This document shows positions 21,161 to 31,235 of a stretch of DNA of 64,000 bases, one piece after another. Numbering within the stretch: the stretch's first letter is position 1; each line of letters starts with the position of its first letter. A model generated the notes under the pieces. It was not told where the DNA came from, ran no database searches, and was given only the letters and a program-made list of their open reading frames with translations. This DNA comes from Cordylochernes scorpioides (taxonomy: Eukaryota > Arthropoda > Arachnida > Pseudoscorpiones > Chernetidae): contig CP092872.1 of assembly GCA_030710605.1 (NCBI GenBank), positions 2,958,757 to 3,022,756 of the forward strand, read 5' to 3'. The translations under genes were made by a program, and so were the position numbers.

Positions 21161-21417
21161 ATCATTAGATAATGATAATGATCATAATGATGATATGCGC
21201 GCATCCGTGACAGAACCGGCCGGCCCATGAAGGTCGTGACTATATATGTTGATAATAATAATAATAATATAATATTTTATTTTCCAAAAGGTTACAAGTT
21301 TTCTCTAAAAAGTGTAGCGAATGGTCAGTCTATTTACATATTTTTATTTACAACTTCAATAAATGACATCAGTAAAAGTAAACAAAGATATTTACATTTG
21401 CTATCATGATATCCTGG

Positions 21418-23490
21418 TCAGTGAGTGCTGTGGCCCTTGCCGTTATGGTCCCCTGATGTCCTGCAGCTCTCCAGCAGTCTTTCTATGGCCTCTACTAGTG
21501 GCTCCTCGATAAGATGGTCCCCTGGCCTTGATCCATTCTTGTCTGTCAGGTCTCCTGTCATCTGCTCTAGGTCGTTCTCCTGGATCTCTTCTATGGTCGT
21601 CGTATCCCTGTGCTCCATGTCCGGTGTTCCACCTTCCTCGTCATCACATGCCAGCTCCCTACATCGTTCCAACAATCTATCCATGGCTTCCATTTCTTTA
21701 TTTCTCTGTAACTTATTGTAAGGTTCATTCTTCTTTTCTGTTGAGATAATTTCCATCGTCTTTTTTAGCACCAGGGATTGAATATATGCAAAGTCCCTTT
21801 TTCTTATGTTTATTTCCTTCCTGTATTGTTTGTTATATTTGGTTACTATTCCATCCCATGTTAAGACTATCGGCACTACTTTTACGGGCATTTTTTCAGT
21901 TTGGGCCATTTCCCTCGCCAGTAGCTGGTATTTTCTTTTCTTTGTCAGCTCCGTAGTTTGGATATTGTCTTGGGAGGTAACCCCTATCTCTATGATTGTT
22001 ATGTATTTTTTTATTTTGTCATATACTATTATATCAGGTTTGTTAGCTCTGATATTGATATCGCTTATCATTGGCAGGTCCGTTATTATCTTGGCGTATG
22101 AATTTTCAATCTTAGTCGTTATTTTGTGGAGCTTTATCTTCTTGTTCTCTGTGAAATTATATTTTCTTGCCAAGTTGAAGTGGACGCATCTCACCACTTC
22201 ATTATGCCTCTCAGTGTAGTCGTAAGGAAGCAATCTTCCACAGTTTGTAGCAAGGTGGTCCACCGTCCTCTGTACCTTTTCACAGTGAGGGCATTTCAGG
22301 TTCTTATCCTTCGGGAACACGTTTCTATCTTGTATGAACATGTAGAATCCTTCATTTTGTGGTGTGTTGTTTCCCGTTTTGAGCCACTGTGAGGATTCTA
22401 TCATGTCCAATAGCGGTTGGCCTTCATTTTTAAAGAATGTTCTGTGGATTATTTTCTGGCCAATGATTTCTCTTAGATTTTCAATCTGTTTTTCTTTCAG
22501 AGTTTTCATTGTGATGTTTTGGGCTTCTATTTTGTACTTGTTTTCTATAATTAGTTGGATGTGCGTGAGCATTGTGTTTACGCCCTGTTCACACGCTTTA
22601 ATGGCTTCCTTTCTTTTTGTTGTCTCCCCCCCAAATATATACTTGTAGAGGCTTAGCAGAATTCTTTCGTTTTTTTGGACCAAGTTCACCAATCCTCTTC
22701 CCATTTCTTCGCGTTGAAGATATAATCTTTCTTTATTTGCTGGCTTAAGATGGATTTTGAATTTGCTCAGCGTTGTTCTCACCTTTTGGTCCAACATTTC
22801 TAGTTCTCGCTCACTAAACTCCACGATTCCAACGTAGTAGTTTATGAGCGAGAGCGAAAATTCGTTGAAAGCAGCGAAGAGGTTTTTAGCGTTCAGCTTG
22901 GTTTCCGCTAAAGATTCCATTCTGGATACTATTTCTCTTTTTATTCTCTCTTTATTTTCTGGGACGACTGCACTGGTGTTATCCTCTAGAACACCTAAAT
23001 ATTTATATGTTTCTTTTTCTGCCAGTGTCCCAAATTCCTGAATTTCTGTGGAGTTTGTCGCTGTTTTTGTCGGGTTGATTTTGAAGCCTATATTATTCAA
23101 AAGCTGAGTTGTCTTGTTCGCTAAGAGCTCAAGATCCTTGTCGCTATAGGAAAATATTTTTATGTCGTCTATAAACAATAGGTGATTTATTTTAATTTTT
23201 TCCTCTCCCACTCTCATCTCCACTTGGGGACTGTCTTCTTTGTTGAGCTCCCTTGTTATCGGCTCGAGGCACATGACGAAGAATAGAGGTGATAGCCCAT
23301 CTCCCTGCAATATTCCTCTTTCTATTTTCACTGTTTTGAGGCACTGCTTGCCATAGTACAACTGTGCTTGCCATTTGTCTAGGGCAATTTTTGCGAATTG
23401 TTGAATTTCTTTTGGAACTCTTGATGTTTCCAATATCTTAAGCAAGTACTGTGGTCGATGCTGTCGAAAGCTTTCGCTATGTCGATCCAC
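21418..23490 (-). pseudogene. LINE RT palm, CCHC motif and restriction-like endonuclease
   Basis: A 690-residue frame. Early residues hold GILQGDGLSPLFFVMCLEP and HLLFIDDIKIFSYSD (catalytic FIDD, with the Lys after DDI typical of R4/NeSL/CRE-type elements), then GFKINPTKT. Around residue 385-400 is the zinc motif CPHCEKVQRTVDHLATNC. Around 470-500 is KPDIIVYDK...ITIIEIGV, matching the PD-(D/E)xK core of restriction-like endonucleases that nick the target site. A Glu/Asp-rich tail follows. The first ~25 residues are out of frame with RT fingers. Confidence 0.85.
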
Positions 23491-23889
23491 ATGGTTTTCA
23501 GTTTATTTGCGTGTTCTTTGCATATAGCTTTGTTTAATAAGACCTGTTCCTTGGCGCCTTGAGTTCGCTGCGTCGTTCCTATCTGATTGATAGACAGATA
23601 TCGTTCCTTATCTATGTATTTGTTCAGCTTTCTAGATAATATCCGCGTGATTAATTTGTACAGGTTGCTCATGCAACTTATGGGGCGGTAGTTGCTGGGG
23701 GGTGTTCTCTCCTCCTTTAGGAAACAAGAAGGTTTTTGCAGTAAACATCCAATCTGGAATTGTTTCTGGATTCCTTATAGCTTGAACAACGGCTTTATAT
23801 AGATCTTCGTGTAGCGGGGTCAATTTTTTAATAAAGAAATTATAAATTTTATCTATACCGCCTGCTTTCCAATTTGGCAAATTTTTCAA
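23379..23889 (-). pseudogene. LINE RT fingers region, two frames
   Basis: 23632-23889 carries LPNWKAGGIDKIYNFFIKKL and IPDWMFTAKTFLFPKGG. 23379-23672 carries CMSNLYKLITRILSRKLN and WIDIAKAFDSIDHS, with the first palm Asp. These are consecutive parts of one RT separated by one-base shifts near 23660 and 23440. Together with 21418-23490 they give an RT of normal order. Confidence 0.8.
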
Positions 23890-23918
23890 TGTTTCCTCGA
23901 ATTCTTCTTTTGTTATTT

Positions 23919-24608
23919 CTATTTGCTCGATAGTTTGTTTGTTTTCTCAATATTCTGGATGAGGTATTCCGGAATATCGAGGTCTTGATTCTTCGCCCAA
24001 GTTTTGGACCAGAAATTTGTTAAATCTTCTTCATTAATGGGGCCTTCATTTGCTTTTTGTGGCTTTAATTTTCTGTAAAATGCTCCCCTATTCAGTTCAA
24101 ACATATAATTTGTCTTATTAAATTCACTTCTTTTTTCTGATACCTCTATTCTTTTCTGTATTGCTTTTATTTCTTGGTTTATTTTTTCTTGAACTATTTT
24201 TAAATCTGATATTTTCCTGGGGTCGCTTCTATATTTCTTGGCTACTTGTTTTACCATGTGGTTTTCTTTGCTGTTCATTTTTCCAGATTCTATTCGTTTT
24301 TCAATTATTTTCATCATATTTTCTTTCTCTTGGATTGATTTGTTCAATGGATATTTCCAGTCCCCCGCTCTTTGCGGCTTTTTGGTTAACTGTTCATATG
24401 CCATTTGCGCTGCATAAATAATTTTGCTGATTTTTTCCAAGTTCAGATTTCCCATTAGGTTTTCCTCAATGTAATTGTTAATTTCCTCTAGAATATGCTT
24501 TTTATATTTTACGTATGGGATTTTGAACGTCGATGTCCACTCATTAACTGGTTTGTTCGAGCATTCTTCTGTCGCTTTCTCCATTGCACTTGTTACTCTC
24601 AGCCGCAA
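23919..24608 (-). pseudogene. LINE region upstream of RT
   Basis: A 229-residue, Lys/Glu-rich frame, partly likely coiled-coil, ending FWSKTWAKNQDLDIPEYL, which resembles the segment just before RT fingers in R2/R4-type elements. I recognise no separate domain. An acidic Ser/Glu-rich stretch continues the frame upstream to about 24830. Confidence 0.6.
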
Positions 24609-24844
24609 TTCTATGTTTACTGGGTTATCGCTGTTTGCCTCTTCATTTGTTTCTTTTTCCTTATCTGGTTGGCTTACTAGTTCTGATGAATCCCTATCTT
24701 CCCTTTCGTTTGTTCTCTCACCTTCCTCTTGGCCTATTTGGTTATTGGTGATTTCACTATCGCAAGTTCTACTGTCACTGGTTTGCTCGCCGTTGTCTGG
24801 AACATTTGAGGTACTTTCTCTTTCGTCTTCTTCCTGACTTTGGC

Positions 24845-25174
24845 TTACAACAGGTGCAGATCCGTGGATGTCCCTCTGTATTCATTGACGATATCTATGT
24901 ATCTTTCGTCCTTGATAAGCTTGTAAACCTTTATTCTTAGAGTACCAAGATTTATTGCGCGTCCAAATCGGCTTTTTCGGTATTCTTCTTGGATTTTAGG
25001 CCAAGAATTTCTACCTGCCCTTCCCTTTCTATCGGCATATTTATAAAATGATTGGATAAGAAAGATATTCTCACTTCTCTCTATATCTTCATCTGACTGG
25101 CTGGAGTGACCATTCTGCCTCCAAGTTAATGTAGGATTCAAGTTGATATTTTCTTGAAGGTTGTTTTCAGCCAT
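24845..25174 (-). pseudogene. LINE N-terminal Myb-like DNA-binding region
   Basis: 109 residues. The segment NSWPKIQEEYRKSRFGR followed by TLRIKVYKLIKD has the spacing of a Myb/SANT-like helix-turn-helix, which in R2/R4-type LINEs recognises the target. It is separated from the downstream part by a frameshift at about 24840. Assignment is by resemblance only. Confidence 0.45.
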
Positions 25175-25607
25175 TCACAATCTGATAAAGAAGAAAAATG
25201 GAAATAAATTTCACACACACAAATCCTACCAACATGAACAAAAAAAATCGCAAAATAAAATAAGGCTTAACAATACTATCACGTTTAAAAATTGTTTAAT
25301 ATCAAAAAGAATCTTACGCCTTTAAAATAGTTTTGAATTTTGATAACAGATGGCGCGCTAGTGCATCATACTATCACGTTTGTAAAAGCACGTGTTTGCA
25401 ACTTTCTAAGACACTAATTGATCAAATTTTTGAAATTTCTCATTTTTTTATACAGATTTTTACCTTGCCCTTTACTATTTCGAAAATGCTTGTTTTTAAT
25501 ATTGAAAAATTATCACTTTGGCGCTATTTTTGATCAATTTTCAGGTTTTTTTGGGAGAGGGAAAAAAAACGTGTTTACACTTACCCACGTCGTGATGATG
25601 TTAATAA

Positions 25608-26421
25608 TCTATATTAATAAAATGCAAATTTCATAGGTGTACATCACTAAAAAATTTCGTTACAATGCATCAATTTCAACCAAATTTTCAACATTTATGT
25701 AAAACGAGATGGAGCAGGTTTTGCTTAACATCAAAATATTTTTCCCTAACATTAACATGCGTAACTTCGCTGTTATCGATTAAATACAAAAAAAATCAAC
25801 AGAGTTAATTTTATTTATATATAAATACAAAATTAAATATCAACAGAGTTAATTTTTTTACATACTAGCTGATAATCTCAATCTAAAAAAATATTCAAAA
25901 CAAGCAATTTTAAGATAACACCATATGTAAAACAGTCGGCCAAGAAAACAAATAACGTGTAATATATATATGATATAATATATATAATAAAATCTTAAAT
26001 ATTATTTATCAAAAGTAAGATTATCTCAGGATGACACGGCAATTTATTTGAGACAAGAATAATGATACAATTCCAAGGCGAAGATACTATTCCTTTAACT
26101 TCCAATTACCGAGGGAACCAATTAATATTGATTTTATTCAACTTATCGAGTATTTTTCAAGGGACCGGAAAAAATGTTCACTAGATAAAACGATGATTTT
26201 GTAATGTAGAAAATTAGGAAAGACAAAATTCAGGATGACACGGCACACAGGGACCGGGAAAAAATGTTCACTTTATCGAGAGATTCAAATTTGAAAGTTT
26301 CAAATTATCAAAATATATCTTCTTTTTTAAATAAGTTTATAGAGAATTGTTTTAACAAATGTTCGTTAGACAAACCATTACTCGGGTAAAAAACCCGGGC
26401 GAAGCCGGGCACATCCGCTAG
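25608..26421 (+). mobile_element. Non-autonomous Helitron with captured MITE sequence
   Basis: Starts TCTATATTAATAAAATGC after A25607 and ends CGGGCGAAGCCGGGC...CCGCTAG before T26422. The segment at about 26090-26290 (CCAATTAATATTGATTTT, CAAGGGACCGG) matches the reverse complement of the pogo-like element at 59578-60405. Two diverged internal copies of that segment are present. Confidence 0.82.
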
Positions 26422-26638
26422 TAATATAATATAAATATAAATAATATAAAATATAATATAAATAATATAATATAAAAATAATAAATATAATATAAATAAA
26501 ATAAAATAATAATAATAATATAATAATAATAATAATAATAATTATTATTATTATTATCATTAGATAATGATCATAATGATGATGCGCGCGCACCCCGTGA
26601 CAGAACCCATGACGGTCGTGACTATATATGTTGATGGG
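26422..26638 (-). repeat. Helitron array: detached 5' portion with AT-microsatellite
   Basis: AT-rich ATA/TAA repeat, then GCGCGCACCCCGTGACAGAA and ...CTATATATGTTGA, the 5' terminus of the tRNA-Thr-carrying Helitron family. It is likely the remainder of array copy 2 or 3 displaced by the LINE and the Helitron at 25608. Confidence 0.7.
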
Positions 26639-26639
26639 A

Positions 26640-27179
26640 TAGACGAATGGCCCGGGCAACGCCGGGTTTTACCCGAGTGCGTATATATTTTAAAAATGTT
26701 TTAATTAAAATACTATTCGTTACAATTATAAATTGGCGCCGTGGATGTCTCTCTTGTGAAACGTCCCGCCCTAAACTGTGTGTGTCTTGAAAATATAAAA
26801 ATAAAAATGTGAACGGAAAAATATGTCCAGGGTAGCCTAGTGGTCATGGCATCTGCCCGGTAAGCGGAAGGTCGTGGGTTCGATTCCCATCCCTTGACAC
26901 TTTTTTTATTTTATCCATTCTGACCAAAATCTATCCGTGAACTTCACACAGTGAACTTCACACAGAGAGAATACGGCAATTATATAAGTAGATAATCCAA
27001 ATTGTGCCTTATCACACACTATTTTTTTATTTGGCCTTATTACCTTGTCTTTATAATCTATGACGTAATGCCGGCGGCGCGCGCCCGTTGGCTGCCGGCG
27101 AGCACGTGACCTCCCTGTGCGCGCGCATCCGTGACAGAACCGGCCCATGACGGTCGTGACTATATATATGTTGATAATA

Positions 27180-27210
<31 letters not shown>

Positions 27211-27309
27211 TATTATTATCATTAGATAATGATAATGATCATAATGATGATGCGCGCGCATCCGTGACAGAACCGGCCGGCCCATGACGGTCGTGACTAT
27301 ATATGTTGA
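26640..27309 (-). mobile_element. Helitron array last copy
   Basis: Begins near ATAGACGAATGGCCCGGGC and ends ...CTATATATGTTGA immediately before T27310, where the gypsy B LTR resumes. It has the tRNA-Thr-like gene, the GC-rich block and a duplicated 5' end around (TAA)n. Confidence 0.85.
26826..26898 (+). tRNA. tRNA-Thr(GGT)-like sequence inside Helitron
   Basis: Identical in sequence to 16329-16401, including C33 and the single acceptor mismatch, with a downstream TTTTTTT. Identity between copies fits recent Helitron amplification or conversion. Confidence 0.6.
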
Positions 27310-27356
27310 TTATTTTTACTTAAACTTTTGTTATACTCGTTATCGCTACCGTGACA
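27310..27356 (+). repeat. Gypsy B 5' LTR, second piece
   Basis: Resumes at TTATTTTTACTTAAAC and ends CGCTACCGTGACA. A primer-binding-site-like TGGTGGAGAAGCTGG follows at 27359. Confidence 0.9.
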
Positions 27357-27360
27357 ACTG

Positions 27361-28655
27361 GTGGAGAAGCTGGAATATTCCCTCGACGCCAAAGCCGTTA
27401 GAAGAAGCAGAAGACTACAAAGACTAGAACCTCAAGAAAACATCGCTATGATCAAGCAGGAGACACAGACAAAAATGGGTGAGTACCATTTTCAACCTTT
27501 TAGAAACGCTTCTATTTTTACTGGAGAACGCAATCAGAATCCAGAAAAATGGTTGAAAGAATTCCATCGCGTCGCTCGCTACAACTGCTGGGATGATTCA
27601 ATGTGCCTCGCAAATGTTTATTTTTTCCGCCAAGGAACAGCGCACAGATGGTACGAAAATGTTGAAGAGAAAATTAATTCATGGGATATTTTTGTGAAAA
27701 TGTTTTCTCAGAATTTCGGACAACATGTCACCCAAAAAGATACACTCGCAGAGAACCTCAAAACTCGAGCTCAGGGGAAGGAGGAGACCAGTGATTCTTA
27801 CATTCAAGATGTTCTCCATCTGTGCAGAGAAGTGAATCTGGCTATGTTGGAAAATGAAATAGTTGCACACTTGATGAAAGGAATATCGGAGGAGATATAT
27901 CAGTCAATCATCATTTTAGACATTGTAAGTATCGATGAGTTCATCAAATGGTGCCGAAAAATCGAGGCTTCAAATAAAAAACGTGTAGTATTCGACAGAC
28001 TACCGAATGTTGCCACCATCGATTCAGCAGACTCTGAATCAATGGAAGACTTAATCCGACGCATCGTGCGTGAAGAAGTTCATCGCGCACTAAATCCGGA
28101 GTCAACTACCCCTGAACCATCTTCTCTGAAAGAAATTATCCGAGAAGAGATTGAAAAAAACGTAGCTGCAATTTCGAAGCCTATTCAAAGACCTCCGCCA
28201 CGACAGTCGTACCCCAACCAAACACGTACATTCAACCAGGTTCCACGACGTCAGTACCCTACCCAAACAACCATATATAACCAGAGGCCACCACAACGAA
28301 GAACGGATGAATGGAGGACGCATGACAACATCCCAATATGTTTAATTGCGGCCGCCCAGGCCATGTTATGCGATATTGTAGAGAACGACGACAATGGACG
28401 CAGAGACCCAAAGGACATGCACCAAGCACCCAAGAACCTCAAATGGGTAACCACCAAGCCATAAGAAGCCAAATCTACCGCAGACAATCGCCGCATCCAA
28501 ACAGAGGAAGATCCCCAAGACGCCAGTCCATTTCCCCAGGCCGCCATACAAGCCAATCCCCACGCCGCTACAATCTAGAAAAAACTAAGCGTCGCGTCTT
28601 CTTTCGAGGGGGAAGCCGCGGGTGTGAAAAACCCTCCATCGTCGACAGCCGCTAA
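27361..28655 (+). pseudogene. Gypsy B Gag with zinc knuckle, frameshifted
   Basis: The frame 27361-28464 contains the retrotransposon Gag core (PEKWLKEFHRVARYNCWDD, RQGTAHRWYENVEEKINSW). The zinc knuckle CFNCGRPGHVMRYC (CX2CX4HX4C) lies in the next frame at 28338, so a one-base loss in a T-run at about 28335 breaks Gag. An Arg/Pro/Gln-rich stretch precedes the knuckle. Gag builds the particle and the knuckle binds genomic RNA. Confidence 0.88.
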
Positions 28656-28827
28656 ATTACAACAAAATTATGTCGAAATCATCATTGATGACATTGCATT
28701 TTCTGCTCTGGTCGATTCAGGTTCCTCTTTTTCAGTTATCTCTGAAGGATTAAGACGACAATTAAAAAAGACCATGTTCAAGGATAGCGGAATGACTCTG
28801 AAAGTTGCCGATAACGGTTGTTTATAA
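28624..28827 (+). pseudogene. Gypsy B aspartic protease, cut short
   Basis: 67 residues with the active-site motif ALVDSGSSFSVISE and the LKVADNG segment. It ends where a large deletion joins it to the end of RNase H. Normal gypsy protease is roughly 100 residues or more, so the second half is missing. Confidence 0.82.
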
Positions 28828-30202
28828 AAGTGGACGCAAACACCAAGATGCCGACTGTCTTTCTCGAAATCCTCTCCAACTTGAATCAGAAGAAGCATAC
28901 AATGATGAGGATGATGATATACCCTCAATAACTGCTCTGACGTGCTTCGAGGCTGAACAAAGAAAAGACCCTAAAATTAGTAAATTGATAGAGGAAACAG
29001 AAAGATTTGGTGCCGAATCGAAAGGTTATGAAATGTTAAAAGGAACCTTATACAAAAAGAATTTCGACCCCCTGGGAAACCAACACCTTTTAGTTATTCC
29101 CAAGCACTTACGCTTAGAACTACTGAAAAGTTTACATGACGCTCCCACAGCAGGTCATCTTGGATTTTCGAAGACATATGAGAGAGTTAAAAACAAATAT
29201 TTCTGGCCAGGACTTCTCCGGGACATACGGAAGTATGTCGCTCATTGTAAAGAGTGCCAAAGAAAGAAACAATCAACTCAAAAGCCACCCGGACTACTTA
29301 AGGCCATACCTCCTGCAACCTCCCCTTTTCAGAGAGTTGGAATGGACCTCCTTGGAAGATTTCCCAAGTCTGATACTGGTAATAAATGGATCATAGTCTG
29401 TACTGACTATCTTACTCGATTTGCCGTTACTAAAGCCTTACCCACAGGGGAAGCAAAGGAAGCAGCCAAGTTCTTAATGGAAGATGTTGTTCTCAAGCAC
29501 GGAGCCCCCAGAGAAATCATCACGGACCGAGGACGAGTATTCCAATCCAAGTTGATTGCGGAACTCACCAATCAATGCTCGTCGATACATCGGTTCACGA
29601 CAGCGTATCATCCCCAGACGAATGGACTGACGGAGAGGTTAAACAAAACCTTAGCCAACATGATCGCTATGTATGTAAGTGTTGAACAGAAGGACTGGGA
29701 CGTAATCCTGCCCTACGTCACGTTCGCCTACAACACCGCAAAACAAGATACGACAGGTTTTACCCCTTTTAAACTGATTCATGGACGCGAAGTCGAAACA
29801 ACTGTAGACACTCTTTTCCCAAATCCGCATGAAGATCTACAAGAGGATTACAGTCAGAAGATTGCCTTGCGAGTCGAATAAACTAGGCAGCTAGCAAGAT
29901 TAGAAACCTTGAAAGCCCAAGAAAAGGACAAGGCCAGATATGACTCAAAGCACGAGCCAATGGATTACAACGTTGGTGACCTGGTATAGATTTTCATCCC
30001 GATAAGAAAGGTGGGACTCTCAGAAAAAAACTAATGAAAAGGTACTTCGGGCCATACAGGGTTACTCGGAAACTCTCTGACGTGACCTTCGAAGTTGAAC
30101 CTGTGGACCAACCAACCAGGAGACGCCAAACAAGAGACCTGGTCCATGTACTGAGAATGAAACCCTACCATGACCCTGAGGACCAAGCTGATCTGTTCAA
30201 GT
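28805..30202 (+). pseudogene. Gypsy B RNase H end and integrase
   Basis: The frame 28805-29881 starts with the last RNase H motif (YKSGRKHQDADCLSR). It then has the integrase HHCC zinc domain (HDAPTAGHLGFSKTY, CKECQRKK) and core with all three acids (GMDLLGRF, ITDRGRVF, NGLTERLNKT). A stop at 29879 and further breaks precede a readable C-terminal part up to a stop at about 30202 (YFGPYRVTRKLSD, MKPYHDP). RT is absent: the deletion joins protease to RNase H near 28824. Confidence 0.87.
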
Positions 30203-30243
30203 GATAATTACAGCGGGACGCTGTTCATCTAGGAAGGGGGCAA

Positions 30244-30426
30244 TGTCACTGAATAATTATTTTAAATATTCTGTGGTATATCATCATTAATATTTGCATA
30301 GTCATCACCCCTTACCATTCTTGTATATTATTACTTGTAAATAAATTTTTAGCAATAGTTTTGCATTTTATAAATAAATTATTTTTAACTTAAACTTTTG
30401 TTATACTCGTTATCACTACCGTGACA
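30244..30426 (+). repeat. Gypsy B 3' LTR, intact
   Basis: 183 bp, TGTCAC...GTGACA. The reference for joining the two 5' LTR pieces. Confidence 0.93.
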
Positions 30427-30581
30427 ATATGTTGACAACCGCACATAGCAGTAGAACAAAGGCAGTCTTTTGGTATATACAAGGAAGAAGACTGACGGTT
30501 GAGGTGGGCCGTTCCCATTGGTCAGTTATCTTCATGCAGCGCCTCCAAGCGGCGCCCGTGTCCACGCTTCTCTCATCACAA

Positions 30582-30650
30582 AGGTTAGAAATAATCGTTA
30601 TTTCTCCTTGAAATAAATTTCGATTTTTCGTTCAAAAGAAACACATACTA
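30582..30650 (-). repeat. Right foldback arm flanking copia A
   Basis: Reverse complement of 12036-12102; see that entry. Confidence 0.8.
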
Positions 30651-30828
30651 ATAGTGCTTTCGCGAAATATTTCTGCCAAATTATCCAGATCAAATGAGCT
30701 GTGTGTGATCCCGGAATTGTAATGATACAGGATCTTATTATCATTTGATGATATATATTATGTCCTTTTTCATAATTTCTCAGAATATTCTAATGCCATT
30801 TTGTTAAATGTTGTGCTTTCTGGAATAT
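30651..30828 (+). repeat. Duplicated segment, copy 1 left part
   Basis: Aligns with 38158-38336 (shared GAGCTGTGTGTGATCCCG and ATTATCATTTGAT). The match resumes beyond gypsy C at 35988, which shows gypsy C inserted in this copy. Confidence 0.85.
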
Positions 30829-31197
30829 TGACGTGTAGAAAAATAACACTGATAGACAAAACTTAAGGAAGTTGTACCTTATAGCATATATATATCGGGA
30901 TTCAGAAAATAACTCTGAGAGATATATATATGCTATAAGGTACAACTTCCTTAAGTTTTGTCTATCAGTGTAATCAAATAGGCTTCCGAATTACTTTAAA
31001 TATTTATTTAATTAGTTATAGGAAAGATTTTAAATATAAAATAAAAGTTACTATGTACATGAGCCAGATCGACCCAGCAGTTAGAGCAAGAGGGGAGAAA
31101 TAAGTTTTTCCTCCTTCCACGTGGCTCCACTGTTTTCCCCGACCGGTCCGTCCAGTCCAGATAAGAGGGAATACCAGGAAACTCTGTCTTCCTGACA
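30829..31197 (-). repeat. Gypsy C left (3') LTR with MITE insertion
   Basis: Without the MITE it equals the 241-bp right LTR in length and order, with scattered differences. Confidence 0.88.
30847..30970. mobile_element. Short MITE sharing ends with the 118-bp satellite
   Basis: Near-perfect hairpin: CACTGATAGACAAAACTTAA at the left and its complement at the right, about 50 bp arms. Flanked by taa on both sides, so the target duplication is TA or TAA. The arm ACAAAACTTAAGGAAGTTGT matches the start of every 118-bp satellite unit. Confidence 0.88.
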
Positions 31198-31235
31198 TCA
31201 CTCCCTCCACAAGAGAAACAGCGTCCCGCTGTTTA

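Larger units (their letters stand above)
16664..21250 (-). mobile_element. Helitron array copy 2, split by copia B
   Basis: Pieces 16664-17100 and 21005-21250 form one Helitron of the same family as copy 1. Copia B sits between them with TSD caggc. The right end carries a duplicated 5' terminal segment (GCGCATCCGTGACAGAACC ... CTATATATGTTGA) around a (TAA)n/(TTA)n stretch at 21119-21160. Confidence 0.8.
21268..25600 (-). mobile_element. R4/Dong-like LINE with restriction-like endonuclease
   Basis: Minus-strand non-LTR element inserted in a TAA-type microsatellite (TGATAATAATAATAATAAT at its 3' side, TTAATAA at its 5' side). It encodes an N-terminal DNA-binding-like ORF, an RT and a C-terminal CCHC plus KPD...E nuclease-like region. 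In silkworm, Dong inserts into TAA repeats, which fits. Ends are approximate. Several frameshifts disable it. Confidence 0.75.
16008..30426 (+). mobile_element. Gypsy B: Ty3/gypsy retrotransposon inside copia A LTR
   Basis: LTRs begin TGTCACTGAATAATT and end CGCTACCGTGACA. The 3' LTR (30244-30426) is whole; the 5' LTR is split by the Helitron array into 16008-16142 and 27310-27356. A 4-bp TSD atat lies at 16004-16007 and 30427-30430. The empty site exists intact in the other copia A LTR at 12221-12345. A polypurine tract (GGAAGGGGGCAA) precedes the 3' LTR. RT and most of RNase H are deleted. Confidence 0.92.
12151..30578 (-). mobile_element. Copia A: Ty1/copia retrotransposon with split right LTR
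   Basis: Minus-strand element bounded by TGTTGTGGG...CTCTCATCA LTRs. The left LTR is whole (12151-12383). The right LTR is in three pieces (15412-15472, 15985-16007, 30431-30578), interrupted by a Helitron and by gypsy B; joining the pieces gives the left LTR. Flanking 5-mers are cgaag (12146-12150) and caaag (30579-30583), a likely TSD with one change. The polypurine tract AGTGGGGGAA lies next to the left LTR. Its coding region is decayed and lacks the RT catalytic core. Confidence 0.88.

Noticed and set aside
21425-24837. Plus-strand ORFs rich in Ser, Leu and Phe over the R4/Dong-like LINE
   Set aside because: Antisense shadows of a Lys/Glu-rich minus-strand coding region.
16143-27309. A complete Rep/helicase gene for the Helitrons
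   Set aside because: No rolling-circle Rep motif or Pif1-type helicase motif is readable on either strand; all Helitrons here are non-autonomous.
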